Both the position numbers and the translations under genes were made by a program. Shown here in pieces: positions 58,568 through 64,000 of a stretch of 64,000 bases of DNA (position 1 is its first letter; the number at the start of each line of letters is the position of its first letter). Below the pieces are notes generated by a model. The model was not told the origin of the DNA. It did no database searches and saw only the letters and a list, made by a program, of their open reading frames with translations. The stretch is from Saccharobesus litoralis (lineage in GTDB: Bacteria > Pseudomonadota > Gammaproteobacteria > Enterobacterales > Alteromonadaceae), in NCBI RefSeq assembly GCF_003063625.1, contig NZ_CP026604.1, positions 868,001 through 932,000 on the forward strand, written 5' to 3'.

Positions 58568-58860
58568 TACAAATAAATGGAGCATATTACTACGACAAGA
58601 AGCAATTATCCGAAACTGCAATTTATTCAGTAACTCAAGTAACAAAGCGCTTCACCTCTATTTGTCATCTTAACAATATAAAGCTCATCTTGATGATCTA
58701 TCGCTTATACATTAAAAAAAACAATATAAATCACTTTCACTCATTTTATTTCATTTTAAAAATTATTTTATTGCCTTTTGGAATATTTTGATCAATTATA
58801 GCCAAAGTTATTAACAACACAGCAACAATTAATCAAATAATTGATAACTGGAATAAAAAT
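58568..58860. other. AT-rich intergenic gap
   Basis: 293 bases with no gene, terminator or repeat that I can support; very AT-rich and likely to contain the promoter of the following beta-helix gene. Confidence 0.4.
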
Positions 58861-60081
58861 ATGAATAAGCCAATCATTGCAAACGTATTAAAATTAGCAC
58901 TTACGACTAGCCTTTTATGTACAACCAGCTTTGTTCATGCTGTGTCATGTACAGGAACCCCTGCCGATCCTAAAGGCAGTGTAAGTCAGTTAAAAGATGC
59001 CTTACAACTTGCAACCAATACCGGTACCCCTTTACGTATTACAGGCACATACAATATCAGTACAGATATCAAAATTTATTTAAGAAAAGATTTAATTGTT
59101 GATGCTACAGGCGCAACATTTAATGGCACATCAAGTTTAGATGGCGATATGTTTAGCTTTGACGCTCATGAAACCAAATCAAAAGAATGTGGTGCAGGTA
59201 CAGCTAAAATGAATTTTACTTGGAAAGGTGGCAGTTTTGATATGGCGGATGCCAAGGTATCAACAGTGGTGCCATACACAAGCTTAACACCAGCGAACAA
59301 ACAGGGGACAAAATCAACAGCAGACGCTCTGTCAGTGCGAGGTTATGCTAATAGCTTACACAAACTCGATGAATTACTAATTGAAAATATAACGTTTACA
59401 GGCACTCAATCTAGTTCAGACCCATATCATTTAGCCGGAGGCGACAGTGGTATTTTAATGACAGGCGCGTTAAAGGCAACTATACGCAACAATAACTTTT
59501 ATGGTGTTCGCGATGCTGCTATTTATGTATCAGCTAGTGCTGGCACAGGCGGAGACAGTACTTGGGGTGATCATTACACTATGCACGGAAATTATATTGA
59601 ACGAGCGTTTGATGGTATCACGAGTAAAAGAGGGGCTGACAATATTCAAATGTACAACAATACATTAGAAGACGTTAACGTGGGTTTAAGCATTAAACGC
59701 GTGTTTTCCGGCAGTAGCTGGACAGCAACTAATGTCACTATTCGCAACAACGATATTGATACAGCAGGGCGCGCGATAAGTCTTGAACGAACTAACAACG
59801 CAACCATTAAAGACAACAATATAACCAATTTAGGAGCGCAAGTTGGCAACAACAATAACAACCGTAATAAATATGGCAGTCAATATGAGGGTATCTCGTT
59901 AAATGGTGTGCAAGGGGCGACAATCACTAATAACGACATAGTTGGGGTGACAGGTTCACGCCAAAGCAGTACAACAACCTGGGGAATAGTGCATCGCTCA
60001 GATGATGGTCGCAGTACCACTAGTATTACTAAAACAGGTAATACCTTTTCTAATTTGGATAACAATACCAAGTATCAGTAA
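58861..60081 (+). CDS. Secreted parallel beta-helix protein, possible lyase or hydrolase
   Basis: A 406-residue secreted protein (signal ending near TSFVHA). The body shows regular beta-helix turns with asparagine ladders (IRNNNFYGVRDAAIYVSA, MHGNYIERAFDGITSK, IRNNDIDTAGRAISLERTNN). It resembles pectate-lyase-like and related polysaccharide-active helices, but I cannot assign a PL or GH family. It has a Cys pair near the mature N-terminus and another Cys near 112. Its position between GH32 and a GH105-like gene suggests action on the same glycan. A strong terminator follows. Confidence 0.65.
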   Translation: MNKPIIANVLKLALTTSLLCTTSFVHAVSCTGTPADPKGSVSQLKDALQLATNTGTPLRITGTYNISTDIKIYLRKDLIVDATGATFNGTSSLDGDMFSFDAHETKSKECGAGTAKMNFTWKGGSFDMADAKVSTVVPYTSLTPANKQGTKSTADALSVRGYANSLHKLDELLIENITFTGTQSSSDPYHLAGGDSGILMTGALKATIRNNNFYGVRDAAIYVSASAGTGGDSTWGDHYTMHGNYIERAFDGITSKRGADNIQMYNNTLEDVNVGLSIKRVFSGSSWTATNVTIRNNDIDTAGRAISLERTNNATIKDNNITNLGAQVGNNNNNRNKYGSQYEGISLNGVQGATITNNDIVGVTGSRQSSTTTWGIVHRSDDGRSTTSITKTGNTFSNLDNNTKYQ

Positions 60082-60102
60082 CATTTACTAAGTTCAAACA
60101 AT

Positions 60103-60137
60103 AAATACCGGCTGGGTAACTTGCCGGTATTTTTTTG
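60103..60137 (+). terminator. Terminator after the beta-helix gene
   Basis: AATACCGGC, loop, GCCGGTATT followed by a T run; 9-bp perfect stem. Confidence 0.93.
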
Positions 60138-60258
60138 CGCTATATTCCCTATCAATTAAATCACTTGATTATTCACAAAGTTAACCTTGCATAAACAATC
60201 ATCATGACACATAATTAATCAATACCAATCACGAATTTGGCCGTTGCAAGGTGAAATA

Positions 60259-61491
60259 ATGAAACCAACGCTAGCCCATTCAAAATGTAATTTGAATAAA
60301 CTAACGCGATGGACCGTTCAATATTTAGCTTTATTTTTTTTATGTAGCTGTAGCAACCAATGGGCGGTCGACACACCATCAACCGCAAACCAGCAAGCGA
60401 CATTACCTTCACACCAGCAAGTGCTCGCCAGTATGCATAAAGTCGCAAACTGGCAATTACCTAAGATCAATAAACTCAGCTACTTACCCGAAAAACGTGG
60501 TGAGTCTTTACAAGAAAAACGCTGGATGCAAAGTGCTTTTTATCTAGGCCTGACAGAGATAGCCGAGCGCTCAAATAATGATCTATACCTAGAATGGATC
60601 AGCTACAAAAACAAAAAGTGGCAATGGCAGCTCGGTCCCCATGCTTACTTTGCAGACGATCAACTCGTTGCACAAACTTATATTTGGTATTACCTAACAC
60701 AGCAGCCCGAGCAGAAGGTATTAGCTCCAACTCGAGCTGCCTTTGATCAAGTTATCTCTAATAACCCCAACCATTCACTTACATTTAATGACGACTCAGA
60801 TAGCAATGGTTTATTTGCTTGCCAAGCGCGATGGTGCTGGGCAAACGCATTATTTATGGCTCCCGCCTCTTGGTTTGGACTCAGCGCGGCAACAGGCGAT
60901 CCGAAATATGCGCAATATGCTCACAAAGAAGTCAAAGCTACCCTAGACTATCTATATGATCCTGAGCATGACCTACTTTATCGTGACAGTCGTTTTAAAA
61001 ACCAAAAAGATGAATTTGGTAATCCATTGTTTTGGGCACGGGGCACAGGATGGGGATTTGCTGGGTTAGCCAGAATGATGGAGTTTATTCCAACAGAAGA
61101 CCCTAGGCGCGCCTACTATGAAAACCGATTTAAAAAAATAGCCGCCAAACTAAAGTCCTTACAAAAACAGGATGGTTCATGGGCTATGTCATTATTAGCA
61201 AAAGAAAATATGCCGCAACCCGAAACCAGTAGCACAGCTCTTTTTAGTTACGGTTTTGCTTGGGGATTAAATAATGGTTTGTTAAACGCTGAAGAATACC
61301 AAGCCACACTAAACAAAAGCTGGGCATTACTTAACTCAGCAATACACCCTAATGGCAAATTAGGTTGGGTACAACAAGTCGGCGTCGCACCAAGTGAAGT
61401 TACGTATGATGACTCGCAGATATATGCTGTTGGCGCTTTTTTGTTGGCCGGTTCAGAAATTTACGATTATCAAAAACGTTTAAACATTTAG
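60259..61491 (+). CDS. GH105-like unsaturated uronyl hydrolase with altered catalytic residue
   Basis: A 410-residue lipoprotein-type protein (FFLCSC) with the GH105 alpha/alpha-barrel, recognised at FADDQLVAQTYIWYY, ARGTGWGFAGLARMM, ETSSTALFSYGFAWGL and YDDSQIYAVGAFLLAGSE. GH105 enzymes remove unsaturated galacturonyl or glucuronyl ends. The segment normally written W-x-D-x-LFM, whose Asp is the catalytic residue (Asp143 in YteR), here reads WANALFM: the residue is Asn196. The protein may be inactive, use another acid, or bind product. The start is the ATG after AGGTG; a TTG 15 bases upstream is less likely. DUF4861 follows after 26 bases. Confidence 0.85.
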   Translation: MKPTLAHSKCNLNKLTRWTVQYLALFFLCSCSNQWAVDTPSTANQQATLPSHQQVLASMHKVANWQLPKINKLSYLPEKRGESLQEKRWMQSAFYLGLTEIAERSNNDLYLEWISYKNKKWQWQLGPHAYFADDQLVAQTYIWYYLTQQPEQKVLAPTRAAFDQVISNNPNHSLTFNDDSDSNGLFACQARWCWANALFMAPASWFGLSAATGDPKYAQYAHKEVKATLDYLYDPEHDLLYRDSRFKNQKDEFGNPLFWARGTGWGFAGLARMMEFIPTEDPRRAYYENRFKKIAAKLKSLQKQDGSWAMSLLAKENMPQPETSSTALFSYGFAWGLNNGLLNAEEYQATLNKSWALLNSAIHPNGKLGWVQQVGVAPSEVTYDDSQIYAVGAFLLAGSEIYDYQKRLNI

Positions 61492-61517
61492 CGTTGATAC
61501 AGGAGTTAACAGAAACA

Positions 61518-62447
61518 ATGAAAAAATTAATTCAACACGGGTTAAAACCCGTAACAGTTGCCTTAAGTGCAGTGGCTTTATTATCAGCATGTGCCTCTTC
61601 GCCACAGCAGAGTGCCGCAGATAATATAAAACAAAGTAAAAATGGCACGCCTGTCGTTATGGCATACGGCCGTTATGTACCAGAGCGTCGTGATGATTTT
61701 GCGTGGGAAAACGACAAAGTCGCATTCAGGGTTTATGGCCCAGCAGCGCCAATAAAAGGACACTCAAGTGGTGTCGATGCTTGGCTTAAAAAAGTAGATT
61801 ATTCAATTATTGACCGCTGGTACAAGGGCTATACGGAAGGCCGTTCTTATCATGAAGATAGAGGCGAAGGTTACGACCCTTACCATACAGGTATAAGCCG
61901 AGGTGTGGGTGGTTCTGCGGTTTGGATTGATGGCCAAGCTTACCCTGCCCACACTTACAAAAGCTTTAAAGTATTAGAAAGCGGTACAGACAAAGTTAAA
62001 TTTACCCTAACTTACCAATGGGAAACCCCGTTAGGTAAAGTCAAAGAATTAAAAACCATCACACTGCCACTAGGTACGCATTTATATACCGTTAATTCAA
62101 AATTCACTTTGAATGACAAACCAACCTATTTGCCAATAGCAATCGGTATTGCCACCCATGATGAAAAAGCCAAAGCTTATTCAAACAAAGCTAACGGCCA
62201 CGTTTCAGCTTGGGAAGTGATCCACGGTAATGGATTAGCGACCGGCGCAGTTATCGACCCTAATTTGCTGGAAGATATTAAGCATGTAACAAGCCAAGTG
62301 CGTGATGAAAGCCATATTTGGTTGATCACCAAAACTAATGCTCAAGGTGAGCTAAGCTATAAAGCTGGCTTTGCATGGCAACCCGCTGGTGAAATTACAT
62401 CTATAGAACAGTGGCAAAATTACTTAAGCAAAGCTAACGCTAAATAA
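61518..62447 (+). CDS. DUF4861 family lipoprotein
   Basis: A 309-residue lipoprotein (LSACASS) of the DUF4861 family, commonly found beside GH105 and rhamnose/uronate genes in polysaccharide loci; some members have been reported as glycan-active, but I do not know an established activity for this one. Beta-rich body with YGRYVPERRDDFAWENDKVA, HEDRGEGYDPYHTGISRGVG and IGIATHDEKAKAY. AGGAG is 12 bases before the chosen ATG. It is co-transcribed with the GH105-like gene and probably with L-rhamnose mutarotase downstream. Confidence 0.78.
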   Translation: MKKLIQHGLKPVTVALSAVALLSACASSPQQSAADNIKQSKNGTPVVMAYGRYVPERRDDFAWENDKVAFRVYGPAAPIKGHSSGVDAWLKKVDYSIIDRWYKGYTEGRSYHEDRGEGYDPYHTGISRGVGGSAVWIDGQAYPAHTYKSFKVLESGTDKVKFTLTYQWETPLGKVKELKTITLPLGTHLYTVNSKFTLNDKPTYLPIAIGIATHDEKAKAYSNKANGHVSAWEVIHGNGLATGAVIDPNLLEDIKHVTSQVRDESHIWLITKTNAQGELSYKAGFAWQPAGEITSIEQWQNYLSKANAK

Positions 62448-62462
62448 CCCAGATTACTTGTA

Positions 62463-62487
62463 GGCGAGCATTTATGCTTGCAGAGCC
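62463..62487 (+). repeat. 25-base hairpin repeat, copy 2
   Basis: GGCGAGCATTTATGCTTGC then AGAGCC, identical to 14107-14131 on the other strand, 48 kb away. Here it sits inside an operon gap, followed by a second hairpin GCCTCAC/GTGAGGC at 62507-62523 just before the mutarotase gene. Confidence 0.8.
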
Positions 62488-62544
62488 TGCAAACCAATCT
62501 AGCAAAGCCTCACCTTGTGAGGCCATTATACAAAAGAGAAAATT

Positions 62545-62859
62545 ATGGAAAAAATTGCCTTTGTTATGACCTTATTGCCAGGTCATGAAGCTGAATATGA
62601 AAAACGTCACGATGAAATTTGGCCAGAGCTGGTAGACGCGCTCAAAGCCGCTGGCGTGTCTGATTACTCAATTTTTCATGAACCTTCTTCAAACAAACTA
62701 TTTGCAGTTTTAAAAAGAACAGAAGACCACACAATGGAACAACTGCCATTAGAGCCGATTGTTAAAAAATGGTGGGCATTTATGGCAGATATTATGAAAA
62801 CCAACCCTGATAACTCGCCAGTAGTTACCCCTATCGAGCAAGTATTTCATTTAGATTAA
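62545..62859 (+). CDS. rhaM: L-rhamnose mutarotase
   Basis: Interconverts alpha and beta anomers of L-rhamnose in the cytosol. At 104 residues it has the family size, and the active-site features are visible: [14 protein letters not shown] (His), DYSIFHEP (Tyr) and [11 protein letters not shown] (paired Trp). L-fucose mutarotase is less likely because of the DYSIF-type segment. It points to rhamnose release by the preceding exported enzymes; no rhamnose isomerase or kinase is inside the window. Confidence 0.9.
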   Translation: MEKIAFVMTLLPGHEAEYEKRHDEIWPELVDALKAAGVSDYSIFHEPSSNKLFAVLKRTEDHTMEQLPLEPIVKKWWAFMADIMKTNPDNSPVVTPIEQVFHLD

Positions 62860-63157
62860 AGCTAAGTATTAATCTCGCTATCATTTTCGCCTTGCTCTTT
62901 CATTCTCAACAAGAGATAAGGCGAAAATATAAAGCTAAAGTATGAAGCGAAGATACGAGATACGAAATAAGAGACAAAGGTCAAAACATCCTTCCTTCAG
63001 CAATCCAAACCCACCAATTTTCATCTAATTAGTAACAACTGATTTTTTCAAAACCACTAAAAATCCCTAAATAATTTAAAATATTGTAATACAAATATTG
63101 ATCTAAATATCACCTTATGCGAATATTTGTAACGCATTTGCAACAATAGGTGAACAA
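62860..63157. other. Intergenic region with a long hairpin
   Basis: ATTTTCGCCTT (62883-62893) pairs perfectly with AAGGCGAAAAT (62918-62928), and CTCTT/AAGAG pairs inside it. No T run, so it may be a processing or stabilising structure. The rest is AT-rich and leads into the final gene; TAGGTG lies before its ATG. Confidence 0.55.
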
Positions 63158-64000
63158 ATGAAAAACATAACAACTAAAGCACTACTAACTACTCTAGCAC
63201 TCACTACCAGTTCAATCGCTTTCGCAGGGGGGACTTTAACCGTATCTAATCAAACTGGCGTTATCACGATTGATAGCAACAGCGATTGGGACAATATTGT
63301 TATTCCAGCCAATACTACGTTACAAGCTCGCATTCATATTTTGAGTGGCCGAACCAATGACGTAACCATTATTGGCCAAAACCGTGATAGCTCTATTATT
63401 GCGCCTTATGGTTTGTATGCTGAATCGGCACCTAACGAAAAAGGTAAAGCGGGTAAGATGTTGAGTAACATCTATTCTGATTGTAACTGTACTGTTTCAA
63501 TCTCTACCCTTACCAGCCGTAACCCTCGTAAATTCCATATTTTAGGTGATACGGACAACTCAAAAATGGTGGTAGATAACGTCAATATCTTCACACGTTG
63601 GAAAGATGGCGATCCGCATAACCACCATACCACAGACGGCTTTGGCGGCGGTGTCGACTCCTCAATTCGTAACTCAACCATTAGCACATTCGACGACAGC
63701 ATTAAGGTTTACAACGACCTCATAACCGTTGAAAAAGTTAAAGTTGAACATCACGAAAACGGCGCACCATATCAATTTGGTTGGGGTGCAAGTGCCTTCC
63801 CATTTGCCAAGTTAATTCTAAAAGGCGAGAACATTGTATTAGATAAGTTTGACGAAACATCAAGCAAAAAATACAAGCACGGTGTGTTTGGTTGGGTATG
63901 GGCAGATAGCTCCAAAACCATTACTCGCAAAGTTGACTTTAGAGGACCATTTAGTCACAACGTAGGTAGTGGTGCGGACAGAAGTAGCCTATATACCTTT
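63158..64000 (+). CDS. GH49-like beta-helix protein, cut by the window end
   Basis: Open to the last base: 281 codons are visible and no stop is reached. A signal peptide (ALTTSSIAFA) precedes a parallel beta-helix. Catalytic-type motifs resemble GH49/GH28 enzymes: HTTDGFGGG with Asp160, STFDDSIKVYND with Asp179 and Asp180, then HENGAPYQFGWG. The last recalls HNGPSFQLGWEG of the large modular enzyme near 33.1 kb, so the window holds two members of the same fold. Function as a glycoside hydrolase is likely; dextranase or isopullulanase activity should not be assumed in this setting. Confidence 0.72.
   Translation, partial: MKNITTKALLTTLALTTSSIAFAGGTLTVSNQTGVITIDSNSDWDNIVIPANTTLQARIHILSGRTNDVTIIGQNRDSSIIAPYGLYAESAPNEKGKAGKMLSNIYSDCNCTVSISTLTSRNPRKFHILGDTDNSKMVVDNVNIFTRWKDGDPHNHHTTDGFGGGVDSSIRNSTISTFDDSIKVYNDLITVEKVKVEHHENGAPYQFGWGASAFPFAKLILKGENIVLDKFDETSSKKYKHGVFGWVWADSSKTITRKVDFRGPFSHNVGSGADRSSLYTF

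Noticed and set aside
60244-60258. Upstream TTG start for the GH105-like gene
   Set aside because: It would place the AGGTG ribosome site inside the coding region; the ATG at 60259 is correctly spaced.

Overview
The window reads as chromosomal DNA of a marine gammaproteobacterium, probably Alteromonadales (Alteromonadaceae-like; Catenovulum or Paraglaciecola-type is a guess, not a demonstrated assignment). Reasons: AT-leaning base use, a tgt-yajC-secD-secF cluster, a pst/pho locus with long PstC and PstA, the MesX-MesD methionine synthase pair, and many exported enzymes for acidic or sulfated polysaccharides. No tRNA, rRNA, CRISPR array, transposase or phage module was seen.

Layout. (1) 1-13.7 kb: chemotaxis receptor, then phosphate genes: DUF47 protein and PiT transporter, a single-domain globin, pstC-pstA-pstB-phoU, a porin and pstS. 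Three Pho-box-like arrays of 11-bp repeats precede pstC, the porin and pstS. (2) 13.7-21.6 kb: housekeeping genes (HDOD protein, PabA/TrpG-type amidotransferase, secF, secD, yajC, tgt, a DUF2960-type small protein). (3) 21.6-28.2 kb: a first glycan cluster with a divergent GH82 (iota-carrageenase-like) lipoprotein, a membrane-bound AraC-type regulator and a GH2 enzyme. (4) 28.6-30.7 kb: mesX-mesD. (5) 30.9-49.1 kb: the most distinctive part. A TonB-dependent receptor, two large mutually related lipoproteins and a 1509-residue modular GH49-like lipoprotein form one minus-strand operon, divergent from a hybrid two-component sensor-regulator. (6) 49.2-51.6 kb: a small accessory island with a Fic protein, a decayed membrane-protein gene and a DUF1778-GNAT toxin-antitoxin pair. 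(7) 52.0-64.0 kb: a second glycan cluster with GH88, GH27, GH97, GH32, a beta-helix protein, GH105-like, DUF4861, L-rhamnose mutarotase and a GH49-like protein cut by the window end.

How they work together. Region 5 looks like a complete sense-import-degrade unit: the sensor detects oligosaccharide in the periplasm, the surface enzyme cuts the polymer, the two lipoproteins probably bind glycan at the surface, and the receptor imports products. Its substrate cannot be read from the sequence. Region 7 suggests a glycan with alpha-galactose, rhamnose and unsaturated uronic acid ends, and possibly fructosyl residues.

Intergenic regions carry several families of structured repeats. A 127-bp element occurs twice in inverted orientation around the globin-pst-porin segment and once as a 22-bp deletion form. 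Two hairpin families show paired substitutions that keep their stems.
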